43,428 nucleotides of DNA from a bacterium (GCA_016124515.1 WGNN01000046.1:1-43428); one strand, 5' to 3'. Shown: positions 33,875 through 42,927, counted from the stretch's first letter. Notes: generated by a model from the letters alone, not told the origin. Translations and numbers: made by a program.

Positions 33875-36835
33875 ATGAGAAACACTTCGATAATACTGTT
33901 TAGTTTTCTTTTTGTACTGCCATTTGTATCCACATCTGCCCAGGATTTGTGGCAACAAAAAGCTGACTATAACATAGCCGTAACCTTGGACCCCGGCAGC
34001 CACAGCCTCAGCGGCAAACTTACCCTTAGCTATACCAACCATTCGCCGCAAGCGCTTGACTCACTTTACTTTCATTTGTGGCCCAATGCCTACAGCAGCA
34101 AAACCACCCCGTTTGCCCGGCAGTTGGAACGCGTAGGAAACCTTGATTTTCGCTTTGCCAAACCAGACGAAATGGGCCGTATGGAAGAGGTGCATTTTTA
34201 CACAGGTAACAAAGAAATAACATGCCGCTACCTTGATGCGGCACACGAAAAAGCCGGTATAGCCCTGCCCGCCAAGCTTGAAAGCGGCAAAACTACCCAA
34301 ATTGAAATTTCATTCAAAGTGGTGGTTCCGGCGGTTTTTTCAAGAATGGGGCATTATTACGAGCATTATTGCATTACCCAGTGGTTTCCAAAAGTGGCAC
34401 TCTACGACCAAAAAGGCTGGCACCGCATGCCCTATCTCGATTTGGGAGAATACTACGACGATTTTGGCGACTATGATGTGCACATAACCGTTCCTAAAAA
34501 CTATGTGGTGGCCGCCACGGGCAATTTGCTTACCCAAAGTGAAGTAAAATGGCTGAACAAAAGAGCCCGATTGACATCGAATGCGCACTACAGCCACGAT
34601 TACACTTTTATGGATGCGGTGGATACCATAGGTACCAAAACCCTGCACTTCCGCGAAGAAAACATCCACGATTTTGCCTGGTTTGCCAACCCGGCGTATT
34701 TGGTTTCGAAACAAAGCTTTGCCCAAGCCAATGGCGATTCGGTAGTGGCGTGGGCTTTTTACGAAGCCAATAATGAGAAAACATGGTTTAGTGCCACCAA
34801 CTTTCTTTCGCAAAGCGTAAAGTTCTATGCCGAAAATGTGGGCGCCTACGCCTACCAAACAGTGAAGGCTGTGGCCGGTCCGCTAAATGCCGGCGGTGGC
34901 ATGGAATATCCCACCATTACGGTTATAAGCAGCGATATAGGCGATGTGCAACGGGTTATTTTGCACGAAGTGGGGCACAATTGGTTTCAGGGAATGTTGG
35001 GCACCAACGAGCGCAGGTTTCCTTACCTTGACGAAGGATACAACTCTTATTATGAAAACCGGTTTTACCGCAATACCATCAATGATCCACTGGTTTCCAT
35101 TACCGATAATTCTACCGCATTTGCACTTAAACACATGCGCCGCCGCAGGGCCGACCAAGCTTGCAACCTGCACTCCAATGACTACGATCAGCTCAATTAT
35201 GGCATCTCCATCTATACCAAAACCGCCGAGAATCTCGATTTTCTTGAAGAATACTTGGGCACGGAGCTTTTTGACAGTTGCATGACCACTTTTTTCGACC
35301 AATGGAAATTTAGCCACCCCGGCCCCCTCGATTTTAAACAAAGTTTTGAGAAAACATCAGGCAAAAACCTCGATTGGTTTTTTGATGGCATGCTGGGCGA
35401 TTATGTGACCTACGACTACGACATTACTAAAAAGCGCAAGGGAAATGATGATGTGTTGCTAACCGTGAAAAAAACCGGTGGACTGGCCGCGCCTTTCAAG
35501 GTTTCGGTGATGGATGAAGGTGGCAATGGCATGCGCGAATTTTGGGTGGACGGAGTGCGCGGCGATACCGTATTGTCAATAGACAAGGATGCCGAGAGCG
35601 TGTGGCTGAACCGTGGCTTGCCACAAATGGAAGACAATACACAAAAAAACAGTTGCTATATAAATGGTCATAAACCCACCAAAATCAAACTTTTTGGCCT
35701 GAATGAAAAAAGCGGCGAACGCGTATTGGATGTGTGGCCTGCCATAGGTGTTAATACGAGCGACAAAACCATGCTGGGCCTTGTGCTGATGAACCCCGTG
35801 TTTCCGCAACGAAAATTTGAGTACCAACTGGTGCCACTCTATGCCCTGGGCAGCCACAACTTCAATTGGCTGGGCAATTTGCAGCGCAATTGGTTTTGGA
35901 AAAGCGCCCAAAACCGCAAGCACATTTCGCTGGGGATAAACTCCAAAAGCTTTGGCATAAACTACTGGAACCGCAACAGCAGCGGCGAAGTATATTCCGA
36001 TGTATTCAAATACATAAAAGTACAACCCTTTTTGCACTACAAATTCGGGCCGCGGCTCAAGCACCAATTCATGCACGAGGTAAAGCTGCGTACTGTAATA
36101 AGAAACTACAACATACTGGGCAACAATACGGAACCTGTGCGTTATTGGCGCAGTTTGGCCGAACTCAGCTATTCCTTCAGCAACTCGGTAGCTTCCTTTC
36201 CATACGAGCTGAAAACCGCGATAAGAGGTGGCGACAGTTTTGCACAACTTCGGGCTGAACTAAAAGGCAGCATACCATACAATCCGAAAAAAGACATCAG
36301 GTTCAGGTTGTTTGCAGGAACCTTTTTGAAGGCACCCAACATTGACAAACATCCCGAAACCGCTATTTATCAACTGCGCATGAGCAATTTGGCGGGTTTT
36401 TATGACTATATGTTGGATGGTATAGTAATGGACCGCGCACGACAGCAGAGCCTGGGCAGCCGCCAACTCATAAGCAGCGATGGAGGCATAGTGACCCCAA
36501 ACCTGGGTTTTGGCACCAGCAAATACCTGCTGGCCTGCAACCTAAGTGCGGCCATACCCAAACTACCGCTGCGCTTTTTTGTAAACGGAGGTTTTATTCC
36601 GGAAGAGTTCAGGGCACTGAACCTGAGCAAAACCACCCTGATAGAAGCAGGCCTGCAAGTCAATTTGTACAAGGATATGGTAAGCATCAACCTACCGTTT
36701 TTGTATTCAGCCGTGTTTAAGGAATACCTGCACAACAACCCCATGAATTTTTGGCAACGCATAACCTTTACCCTTGATTTAGGAAAACTGAATCCGGTGA
36801 AGCTGGCGCAGAACGGAGCGGGTAGTATTTTTTGA
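33875..36835 (+). CDS. Exported M1-family metallopeptidase
   Basis: 986-residue zinc aminopeptidase-like protein for the periplasm or outer membrane. The ATG at 33875 directly begins a signal peptide (RNTSIILFSFLFVLPFVSTSA, cleavage near A22-Q23). The frame is open further upstream, but that part is antisense to the TPR gene. The N-terminal saddle domain is followed by the catalytic domain with G-G-G-M-E-Y (the exopeptidase GxMEN-type motif, with Y for N) and HEVGH (364-368) plus Glu387 exactly 18 residues later, completing the M1 HEXXH-x18-E zinc site. The last about 350 residues are not peptidase-like: they contain many strand-like segments and could be a beta-rich or barrel-like domain. 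It is divergent from the TPR operon. Confidence 0.92.
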   Translation: MRNTSIILFSFLFVLPFVSTSAQDLWQQKADYNIAVTLDPGSHSLSGKLTLSYTNHSPQALDSLYFHLWPNAYSSKTTPFARQLERVGNLDFRFAKPDEMGRMEEVHFYTGNKEITCRYLDAAHEKAGIALPAKLESGKTTQIEISFKVVVPAVFSRMGHYYEHYCITQWFPKVALYDQKGWHRMPYLDLGEYYDDFGDYDVHITVPKNYVVAATGNLLTQSEVKWLNKRARLTSNAHYSHDYTFMDAVDTIGTKTLHFREENIHDFAWFANPAYLVSKQSFAQANGDSVVAWAFYEANNEKTWFSATNFLSQSVKFYAENVGAYAYQTVKAVAGPLNAGGGMEYPTITVISSDIGDVQRVILHEVGHNWFQGMLGTNERRFPYLDEGYNSYYENRFYRNTINDPLVSITDNSTAFALKHMRRRRADQACNLHSNDYDQLNYGISIYTKTAENLDFLEEYLGTELFDSCMTTFFDQWKFSHPGPLDFKQSFEKTSGKNLDWFFDGMLGDYVTYDYDITKKRKGNDDVLLTVKKTGGLAAPFKVSVMDEGGNGMREFWVDGVRGDTVLSIDKDAESVWLNRGLPQMEDNTQKNSCYINGHKPTKIKLFGLNEKSGERVLDVWPAIGVNTSDKTMLGLVLMNPVFPQRKFEYQLVPLYALGSHNFNWLGNLQRNWFWKSAQNRKHISLGINSKSFGINYWNRNSSGEVYSDVFKYIKVQPFLHYKFGPRLKHQFMHEVKLRTVIRNYNILGNNTEPVRYWRSLAELSYSFSNSVASFPYELKTAIRGGDSFAQLRAELKGSIPYNPKKDIRFRLFAGTFLKAPNIDKHPETAIYQLRMSNLAGFYDYMLDGIVMDRARQQSLGSRQLISSDGGIVTPNLGFGTSKYLLACNLSAAIPKLPLRFFVNGGFIPEEFRALNLSKTTLIEAGLQVNLYKDMVSINLPFLYSAVFKEYLHNNPMNFWQRITFTLDLGKLNPVKLAQNGAGSIF

Positions 36836-36935
36836 TTGGGTGATATGATTAATACGCAAATTGGGTACAGCCCACATGTATAAATGGACGACCATAAAAA
36901 GCCCTGTTTATTAGAATTGAATTTATTACCGCAAA

Positions 36936-37361
36936 ATGAATAACCGCAATAAATCAATAATTATATTAGGAAATATATTGGGATTTTGTGGCCCACTTGC
37001 AAGATTGAGTGTTTTGGGTTGGTTTGCCTTGTTTGGAATATTTTCTGTAATACTATTTGGCACACTGCACCTTATATTAATGAACCGCATCGTTGCCAGA
37101 TATGAACAAATGGATCAAAAAACAAAAATTGCGGCCTGGGCATCAGTACTTCTATATCCAATAATCTTCTTATTCCAATTTGATTTTGGCGACGGCCCGG
37201 GAACTTTTTACGTTTATGAAATAATTACCGGCAATTTCAATTCAAGTTTTGAAAACTATGCCATTTACATAGCTCTGGCTGCTGGCTTGTTATACCTTAC
37301 ATTATTCACGTTGATTTTTACCCGAAAAAATAAAGCTTTTAAGGTGCTGCCAAAATCCTAA
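36936..37361 (+). CDS. Small integral membrane protein of unknown function
   Basis: 141 residues, unrecognised, with four likely transmembrane helices: about 7-25, 29-50 (VLFGTLHLILM side), 66-85 (AAWASVLLYPIIFLFQF) and 107-128 (YAIYIALAAGLLYLTLFTLIF). The positive charges at both ends (NNRNKS and TRKNKAFKVLPKS) suggest both termini face the cytoplasm. Composition is more A+T-rich than its neighbours. No family feature is visible and no promoter box matches exactly. It is bounded by the peptidase gene (100 nt upstream) and the convergent heptose adenylyltransferase gene. The coding call rests on the hydrophobic pattern and an uninterrupted frame. Confidence 0.6.
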   Translation: MNNRNKSIIILGNILGFCGPLARLSVLGWFALFGIFSVILFGTLHLILMNRIVARYEQMDQKTKIAAWASVLLYPIIFLFQFDFGDGPGTFYVYEIITGNFNSSFENYAIYIALAAGLLYLTLFTLIFTRKNKAFKVLPKS

Positions 37362-37398
37362 TGAATTCGTCCTGTAAATTCATGCTTGTCAATAAAGG

Positions 37399-37890
37399 TC
37401 AGCCTCTCTCCTTTATCTTCCGCTCAATAGCCGAAGTAGAATATCCTTCAAGAAATGGGATTACTTCTACCCTGCCGCCATTTGCCATTACTTCCTGCGC
37501 GCCCACGATGGTTTTTATGGTGTAGTCGCCGCCCTTTACCAGCACATCGGGCATTATTTCGGTTATGAGATGTATGGGGGTTTCTTCGCCAAAAAGCAAA
37601 AGGGCGTCCACACAAGCCAAGGCTGCCAATACTTGCAGTCGCGCTTCTTCGTGTTGAATGGGGCGGTGTTGGCCTTTTAGCCGGCGTACGCTGTCATCGG
37701 TATTTACACCAATTACCAGCCTGCTGCCCAAGTCGCGGGCATGAAACAGGTAATCCACATGGCCGGGATGTATGATGTCAAAACAGCCGTTGGTAAAAAC
37801 CACCCGCTCTCCCGCATTTTTCCAGACATCGGTTTGCGCTTTTAGTGCAGCAACAGTTGGGTGTATTTTAGCTTTCAACGAGGGGTGCAT
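37399..37890 (-). CDS. rfaE2: D-glycero-beta-D-manno-heptose 1-phosphate adenylyltransferase (RfaE2-type)
   Basis: Activates heptose 1-phosphate with ATP to ADP-heptose for lipopolysaccharide inner core. About 163 residues from the ATG at 37890 (another ATG at 37896). It is the stand-alone nucleotidyltransferase half, without the RfaE1 sugar kinase. The cytidylyltransferase-like fold has VVFTNGCFDIIHPGHVDYL with the HxGH nucleotide motif, IGVNTDDSVRRLKG, PDVLVKGGDY and the C-terminal EGYSTSAIERKI. The start overlaps the end of the upstream membrane-protein gene by 23 nt, so it is coupled to the panC-flippase operon. The matching kinase is not in this window. Confidence 0.92.
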   Translation of the reverse strand: MHPSLKAKIHPTVAALKAQTDVWKNAGERVVFTNGCFDIIHPGHVDYLFHARDLGSRLVIGVNTDDSVRRLKGQHRPIQHEEARLQVLAALACVDALLLFGEETPIHLITEIMPDVLVKGGDYTIKTIVGAQEVMANGGRVEVIPFLEGYSTSAIERKIKERG

Positions 37891-38860
37891 CGGCATCTTT
37901 TTTAGGCGACATAAACAAGGCAATAGCGCCAATTATCAAATTGAGAACCGTATTTACCATAAAGGCTATCATGGCCACCGACTTGGCAGCGAGTTCATCA
38001 ACAAAGAAAAAACCCAGCGCCAGGGTAAACATAAATTGGTAAGTACCTACACCACCGGGCACGGGTGCTATAAAACCAATGGTTGACAAAGTGAAAACCA
38101 CCAGTCCGGCACTTGGTCCCAGCCCCGCAGTTTCGGGCAAAGTAAAAAAACTGAGGTAGCACATGGTGTAGTAGGAAATCCAGATATAGGCGGTGTGGCC
38201 AATAAATGCCAAGGGGTTTTTGAGCTTTCGCACCGAAATAAGGCCTTCTTTAAACTCTACCAACAGGCCCGAAATTTTGTCGTAAATGCCAGTTTTTTTC
38301 AGAATCCAAAAGCCCAGCAGACCAAGTATGGCGGCTACAAGCAACAGCAAAAACATGTTGAAACTGAAGAGTCCGCCCAAGCCGGCAATTTTCTTTACCA
38401 CCAAATCGATGATATACTCGCCGACCAAATCAAACTCGAGCAGCACGGTAAGGCCCACCACAAATGCCAGCGATATAAGGTCGAAAATGCGTTCGGTAAT
38501 AACCGTACCCAGCACCGCCGAAACAGGAACTCGGTCTATGCGGTTGAGCGCCACACAGCGGCTCACCTCGCCCATGCGTGGCACAAGGGTATTGAAGTAG
38601 TAGCCTATCATGATGGCTCTGAACGAGCTGAAGGGCTTTACCTTATAGCCAAGCGGATCAATGAGCATTTTCCAGCGCAGGGCACGCGAATAATGCGAGC
38701 TAAGCGCAATGGCAATGACAGGAAAAATGTAGATGTAGTTGGCTTCCTTTAGCTTGTGTAGCAAATCGGTTATTTCCTTTACCGGATATACATAAAAGAA
38801 TATGCCGAAGCCGAGCGAAAGAAACACCAGGTATTTTAAAATATTGAGTAGCTTTTTCAA
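37868..38860 (-). CDS. UPF0104/lysylphosphatidylglycerol-synthase-like membrane protein
   Basis: Integral membrane protein of about 330 residues with 7-8 predicted helices, of the family that contains the transmembrane half of MprF and AglD/YbhN-type proteins, thought to move lipids across the membrane. Typical segments are HYSRALRWKMLIDPLG, FSSFRAIMIGYYFNTLVPRMGEVSRC and the late FIAPVPGGVGTYQFMFTLAL. The start is one of two TTG codons. I prefer the TTG at 38860, four nt after the panC stop, giving M-K-K-L-L-N-I-L-K-Y; the TTG at 38884 would overlap panC by 20 nt. No ATG is near. The soluble aminoacyl-transferase domain is absent. The neighbours are panC upstream and rfaE2 downstream. Confidence 0.88.
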   Translation of the reverse strand: MKKLLNILKYLVFLSLGFGIFFYVYPVKEITDLLHKLKEANYIYIFPVIAIALSSHYSRALRWKMLIDPLGYKVKPFSSFRAIMIGYYFNTLVPRMGEVSRCVALNRIDRVPVSAVLGTVITERIFDLISLAFVVGLTVLLEFDLVGEYIIDLVVKKIAGLGGLFSFNMFLLLLVAAILGLLGFWILKKTGIYDKISGLLVEFKEGLISVRKLKNPLAFIGHTAYIWISYYTMCYLSFFTLPETAGLGPSAGLVVFTLSTIGFIAPVPGGVGTYQFMFTLALGFFFVDELAAKSVAMIAFMVNTVLNLIIGAIALFMSPKKDADAPLVES

Positions 38861-38864
38861 GATA

Positions 38865-39707
38865 TTAAAAGAGATAGTTGTCAATAAGTCTTACACCATT
38901 TATATAGGCTGCACACACGGCAATATAGTTTTCAGCTTCGTGCCAGTTGGCTAAGTGATGCAGGTTTTTGGCATTGCAAATAGCCAGGTATTCAGTATCG
39001 AATCCTTTAGCCTGCAAGGTGGCTTTGCCCTCCGCTTCAAGTGTGGCAATATCTGTTGCCGGGCCTGCTGTTGCAATTTTTTTCAAAACCGCCGAAATGG
39101 TTTGCGCCTGCACCAGTTCGGTTTCATTAAGGCGTTTGTTGCGCGAGCTAAGTGCCAGGCCTTCGTTGTTGCGCACGGTAGCCACCCCTTTAATTTCAAT
39201 ATTTGGAAAAAAATGTGGCGTAGCGCGTTGTATTACTAGAAACTGTTGGTAGTCTTTCAACCCGAAAAAAGCCACATTGGGCTGCACGTGGGCAAACAAG
39301 CGCATTACCACGGTAACCACCCCTTGAAAATGACCGGGACGGAATTTGCCTTCAAATACGGCATACAATTCCTCATCGGTATAGTCAATCAGCTTGGCTT
39401 GGTTGGCCGGGTACAACTCCTCATATTTTGGAAAATAAATGATATCGCCACGGGTTTCGCACAGCGCTTCAATATCCGCTTCATCGGTTCGTGGATATTT
39501 TTCAAAATCGGCGGGGTCGTTAAACTGGGTTGGGTTCACAAAAATGCTGCAAACCACCACCTCGCATTGCCGGGCAGCCTCATTTACCAAGGCAATATGC
39601 CCACTGTGCAAGGCACCCATTGTGGGCACAAAACCCACCTTTTTTTGGCTTGCTTGCAGAGAATCGAGGCTGTTTTTTAGTTCGCTTAAACTACGTGCTA
39701 TGCGCAT
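38865..39707 (-). CDS. panC: Pantothenate synthetase
   Basis: Joins pantoate and beta-alanine with ATP to form pantothenate, the coenzyme A precursor. 280 residues, normal size. The nucleotide site has FVPTMGALHSGHIALVNEA (HxGH) and the later KMSKS-like region VRNNEGLALSSRNKRL. CSIFVNPTQFNDPADFEKYPR and FGLKDYQQFLVIQR are canonical. No aspartate decarboxylase (panD) gene follows, although panD commonly accompanies panC in this phylum. A TAGCTTTG box lies 20 nt before the ATG. It begins the panC, UPF0104, rfaE2 operon and is divergent from the glycogen-synthase-like gene. Confidence 0.97.
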   Translation of the reverse strand: MRIARSLSELKNSLDSLQASQKKVGFVPTMGALHSGHIALVNEAARQCEVVVCSIFVNPTQFNDPADFEKYPRTDEADIEALCETRGDIIYFPKYEELYPANQAKLIDYTDEELYAVFEGKFRPGHFQGVVTVVMRLFAHVQPNVAFFGLKDYQQFLVIQRATPHFFPNIEIKGVATVRNNEGLALSSRNKRLNETELVQAQTISAVLKKIATAGPATDIATLEAEGKATLQAKGFDTEYLAICNAKNLHHLANWHEAENYIAVCAAYINGVRLIDNYLF

Positions 39708-39727
39708 ATTTTAATGTAAAGCAAGTA

Positions 39728-39735
39728 CAAAGCTA
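39728..39735 (-). promoter_or_regulatory. Putative -7 element (TAGCTTTG) of the panC operon
   Basis: Exact TAnnTTTG on the minus strand, 20 nt before the panC ATG, with a divergent box on the other strand 31 nt away. Confidence 0.55.
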
Positions 39736-39766
39736 TTCGTTAATTCGGCTTTTGCGGCGAAATGAT

Positions 39767-39774
39767 TAATTTTG
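39767..39774 (+). promoter_or_regulatory. Putative -7 element (TAATTTTG) of the glycogen-synthase-like gene
   Basis: Exact TAnnTTTG on the plus strand, 37 nt before the ATG at 39812. The next three genes overlap or abut, so this box may serve the glycogen-synthase-like, DUF4270 and DAHP synthase genes together. Confidence 0.58.
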
Positions 39775-39811
39775 TGCGCCAATTTTTGGAAGCTGAAAAA
39801 GTAGCGAATAT

Positions 39812-40630
39812 ATGTTGAAAGTATTGTATGTCACCCACGAAATGGACCCCTACACCGGTCTTACCGAGCTAAGCAATATAGCTCGCGTACTGCCCCAAAC
39901 CTTGCAGGAAGAAGGAATGGAGGTGCGGGTGTTTATGCCTCGTTACGGAAAAATCAATGAAAGAAAACACCGTCTTCATGAAGTAATCCGCCTTTCTGGT
40001 ATAAACATAACGGTTGCCGATGAAGACAACCCGATGATAATTAAAGTGGCTTCCTTACCCATAGCCAAAATTCAGATTTACTTTTTGGACAATGAAGACT
40101 TGTTTCATCGCAAGCAATTCTTCTACGACGATGACGAATCGTTTTTTGAAGACAACGATATAAGAACCCTGTTTTTTAACAAAGGTGTGATAGAGGTTGC
40201 AACCAAATTGGGTTGGGAACCCGATATTATTCACTGTCATGGCTGGATGGGAAACCTGATACCCATGCTGGCCAAAACATCTTACAAAAACGAACCTGTA
40301 TTCAAGAATTCAAAAATCATTTATTCAACCTACAGCAATTATTTTGACCACCCAATTGGCGAAAATTACCTCGAAAACGCCCACATCAATGTGGATGATT
40401 CAGAGCTTCCATCAGAACTCAATTTCAACAACCCCAATTGCTCCGACCTGTACAAAATAGGTGCTGCCTATGCCGATGCAGTGGTAAATTCTTCCAATGG
40501 CTCAATGAAAGATTTAAATGATTACATCGACACGCTTGACAAACCGGTTCTTAAGCACATCTTTGACAAAGAGCATGAAGAAGAGTATATTGAAGCAAAC
40601 AAAAACTTCTACCGCAGCCTTTTTTCTTAA
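39812..40630 (+). CDS. Half-length glycogen/starch synthase-like protein (GT5 N-terminal domain)
   Basis: 272 residues corresponding only to the N-terminal Rossmann domain of GT5 glycogen synthases (full enzymes are about 470-490). It begins LKVLYVTHEMDPYTGLTELSNIARVLP, where the GT5 nucleotide-sugar motif K-T-G-G-L is replaced by Y-T-G-L, so the key lysine is missing. EVRVFMPRYGKINERKH and IIHCHGWMGNLIPML match the family well, and YADAVVNSSNG stands where the domain ends. There is no C-terminal donor-binding half nearby. From memory, similar short proteins annotated as glycogen synthase occur next to panC in this phylum. A catalytic role is doubtful. The following lipoprotein gene begins inside its 3' end. 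Confidence 0.82.
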   Translation: MLKVLYVTHEMDPYTGLTELSNIARVLPQTLQEEGMEVRVFMPRYGKINERKHRLHEVIRLSGINITVADEDNPMIIKVASLPIAKIQIYFLDNEDLFHRKQFFYDDDESFFEDNDIRTLFFNKGVIEVATKLGWEPDIIHCHGWMGNLIPMLAKTSYKNEPVFKNSKIIYSTYSNYFDHPIGENYLENAHINVDDSELPSELNFNNPNCSDLYKIGAAYADAVVNSSNGSMKDLNDYIDTLDKPVLKHIFDKEHEEEYIEANKNFYRSLFS

Positions 40631-41909
40631 ACTATTTCTGGGCTACCTCATACTGGCCACCGCGGCCTGCAACAACAACGATCAGCTAAACCTTGATCTC
40701 AACCTCAATGAGTTTCCGTCTGATACCTTTTTGCTGAAACAGATACAAATTGAAACGGTAAAGGAAGCCTACCAACGTACCGACAACATCAACTTTCAAC
40801 TGCTGGGCGCCTTGCACGACTCCGTATTTGGCCCCATGCGAAGCTCCATTTTCACCCAAGTGGGCCTGAACGGTTCGGTGAGCATTCCTACCAATGCCGA
40901 GGTGGACTCGGTAACCATTGACCTTGCTTTTATCGATTACTACGGCAACCTGTCGCAGGGGCAAGACATTGGTGTGTACCTGCTGGCCGACTCAATAGAC
41001 GCATCAAAAAACTACTACAACAACGACAGTATTACCTTGGGCAAAAAAATAGGTTTCCGCAAAAACTTCAAACTGGCTATCAACAACGGCGTGCTGCATG
41101 TAAACATAACCGATATGTGGGGCAGCAATGGCCTAAAACCCGGCAGCAGCTACACCAAAGACAAATTTTTTCTGCGCCAATGCTACGGTATAGCTTTGGT
41201 GCCCGAGTCGCAGTTTAAAGAAAATGAAGGCCTCATTTGCTACTTCAACCTGGTGAGCAATTCGAGCTTTATAAAGGCCTATTACCACTACTTTACCCGC
41301 GACGGTGATTTGCTTGAACGACAAAACGGAACGGCTGAATTGCAGTTCAGGACCAATGTAACTAGCTTTAGCCACCTGAGACACAACTACAAAAACACCG
41401 CAATAGAATCTGCCGTAAACGCTGACTCTACCAACGCCTACCGAGGCTTTTTGCAAGCCATTGGCGGCACCTATGTTTCCATAAAAATTCCAGAGCTTAA
41501 AAACCTTACCGATTCGCCCCTTTTTGCTTTTCACAAGGCAGAACTCATATTGCCCTGCGACGAGAAATACCACAACTACAGTTTTAAACCCATTCCTTTT
41601 CTCGACATAAAAGTGGTAGATGCCGATGGGCAGCTGTACGATGTAGCCGATCAATCGAAAGTATATTGGGTTAGGTCGTACAATCCTATAGAAAAAGCCT
41701 TTGTATTCAACCTTACGAGCCATGTGCAGGGCATTTTCAACAGCTACAAACGCAACCCCGATTTTGTGGATTATGGTTTGGTTATCAAAGCAGTCAAAAA
41801 CGAGCCAATTCCGTTTTCTGCAGGTAGATTTGTGGTGAAAGGCGCATCGGCAAAACGACCAAATGGTGCTTATTTGCGCGTTTTTTACTCCAAAATTGAC
41901 CGCCCGTGA
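40575..41909 (+). CDS. DUF4270-family lipoprotein
   Basis: About 444 residues from the ATG at 40575, which overlaps the preceding gene by 56 nt (start uncertain; a TTG at 40590 is an alternative). A long basic N-region (KKSILKQTKTSTAAF) precedes the hydrophobic core and lipobox ILATAAC, so it is a lipoprotein. The mature chain is beta-rich, with SIPTNAEVDSVTIDLAF, IGVYLLADSIDASKNYYN and late GLVIKAVKNEPIPF. DUF4270 members are Bacteroidota-specific, of unknown function, and often encoded beside the short glycogen-synthase-like gene and glmS, as here. The stop overlaps the DAHP synthase start by 4 nt (GTGA). Confidence 0.82.
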   Translation: MKKSILKQTKTSTAAFFLKLFLGYLILATAACNNNDQLNLDLNLNEFPSDTFLLKQIQIETVKEAYQRTDNINFQLLGALHDSVFGPMRSSIFTQVGLNGSVSIPTNAEVDSVTIDLAFIDYYGNLSQGQDIGVYLLADSIDASKNYYNNDSITLGKKIGFRKNFKLAINNGVLHVNITDMWGSNGLKPGSSYTKDKFFLRQCYGIALVPESQFKENEGLICYFNLVSNSSFIKAYYHYFTRDGDLLERQNGTAELQFRTNVTSFSHLRHNYKNTAIESAVNADSTNAYRGFLQAIGGTYVSIKIPELKNLTDSPLFAFHKAELILPCDEKYHNYSFKPIPFLDIKVVDADGQLYDVADQSKVYWVRSYNPIEKAFVFNLTSHVQGIFNSYKRNPDFVDYGLVIKAVKNEPIPFSAGRFVVKGASAKRPNGAYLRVFYSKIDRP

Positions 41910-42913
41910 TTGTTACCACCCACAAAAACCTGACGACCAACGAGCTGAAAGATGTGGCCCTAGCCATCAGCGAAATTGACGACAGATTCAACTCACTCAA
42001 CTTTTTTGGCGACAATGTTTTTTTCCTGCCCATCAACCTTTCTGAGGAGCTGGTAAGGCACATCACATCCATCAAAGGAGTTGACAAAATCTACTTTCCA
42101 CCGCTCAACTACCAACTGAGCTCAAAAGAGTGGCGCTCGGAACGCACGGTTTTCAACGTGAAAGACACCCTTATTGGCAATGGCAATTTTCAAATAATGG
42201 CCGGCCCATGTGCGGTAGAAAGTGTGGAACAAATGCACCAAGTGGGGGCGCATTTGCAAAAACTCGGTATCAATTTCATCCGCGGCGGAGCCTACAAGCC
42301 CCGTACATCGCCCTACTCATTTCAAGGACTTGAAACCGAAGGGCTCAAAATCATCCGCGAAATAGCCGATGAATATGGCCTGAAAGTAATTACCGAGGTG
42401 GTGGACCGAAGTGTGCTCGACGATGTTTCCATGTACACCGACATCATACAAATTGGGGCACGCAACATGCAAAACTTCTTTTTGTTAAAAGAATTGGGTC
42501 GCATAGACAAACCCATTTTTCTAAAAAGGGGAATGTCGGCGCGAATTCCTGAATGGTTGGGCGCGGCAGAATACATTTTGTCGAGCGGCAACCCAAAAAT
42601 TATTTTGTGCGAACGCGGTATCAGAACTTTCGACACCTCACTCAGAAATACGCTTGATGTGGCCGCAATACCGCTAATTAAAGACCTGAGCCACCTGCCC
42701 ATATTTGCCGACCCAAGCCACGGCACCGGCGATTCGAAATATATAAAGCCCATGGCACTTGCCTCTATTGCCGCGGGCTGCGATGGCATAATGGTTGAAG
42801 CACACCCCAATCCGGCCAAAGCTTTGTCAGACGGACCGCAGTCGCTCAATTTTGATGAACTCACCGACCTGACAAAAGCTATTGATAATTTAAACAAGGC
42901 CCTGAAAGCCTAG
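41906..42913 (+). CDS. 3-deoxy-7-phosphoheptulonate (DAHP) synthase, type I-beta with regulatory N-domain
   Basis: First step of the shikimate pathway: condenses phosphoenolpyruvate and erythrose 4-phosphate. 335 residues with a GTG start overlapping the DUF4270 stop (GTGA). Residues 1-70 look like the ferredoxin-like regulatory domain of Thermotoga-type DAHP synthases. The TIM barrel (about 85-335) has FQIMAGPCAVES, INFIRGGAYKPRTSPYSFQG, IGARNMQNFFLLKELG, PIFLKRGMSA and PIFADPSHGTGDSKYI, all diagnostic. The R-G-G-A-Y-K-P-R-T and N-M-Q motifs fit DAHP rather than KDO8P synthase. Its place directly behind a DUF4270 gene and before glmS is metabolically unrelated. Confidence 0.95.
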   Translation: MIVTTHKNLTTNELKDVALAISEIDDRFNSLNFFGDNVFFLPINLSEELVRHITSIKGVDKIYFPPLNYQLSSKEWRSERTVFNVKDTLIGNGNFQIMAGPCAVESVEQMHQVGAHLQKLGINFIRGGAYKPRTSPYSFQGLETEGLKIIREIADEYGLKVITEVVDRSVLDDVSMYTDIIQIGARNMQNFFLLKELGRIDKPIFLKRGMSARIPEWLGAAEYILSSGNPKIILCERGIRTFDTSLRNTLDVAAIPLIKDLSHLPIFADPSHGTGDSKYIKPMALASIAAGCDGIMVEAHPNPAKALSDGPQSLNFDELTDLTKAIDNLNKALKA

Positions 42914-42927
42914 ATTTATAGAACCGT

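Noticed and set aside
37361-37383. ATGAATT/AATTCAT inverted repeat between the small membrane protein gene and rfaE2
   Set aside because: 7-bp A/T-rich stem with a 9-nt loop and no T-run; stability too low to claim termination.
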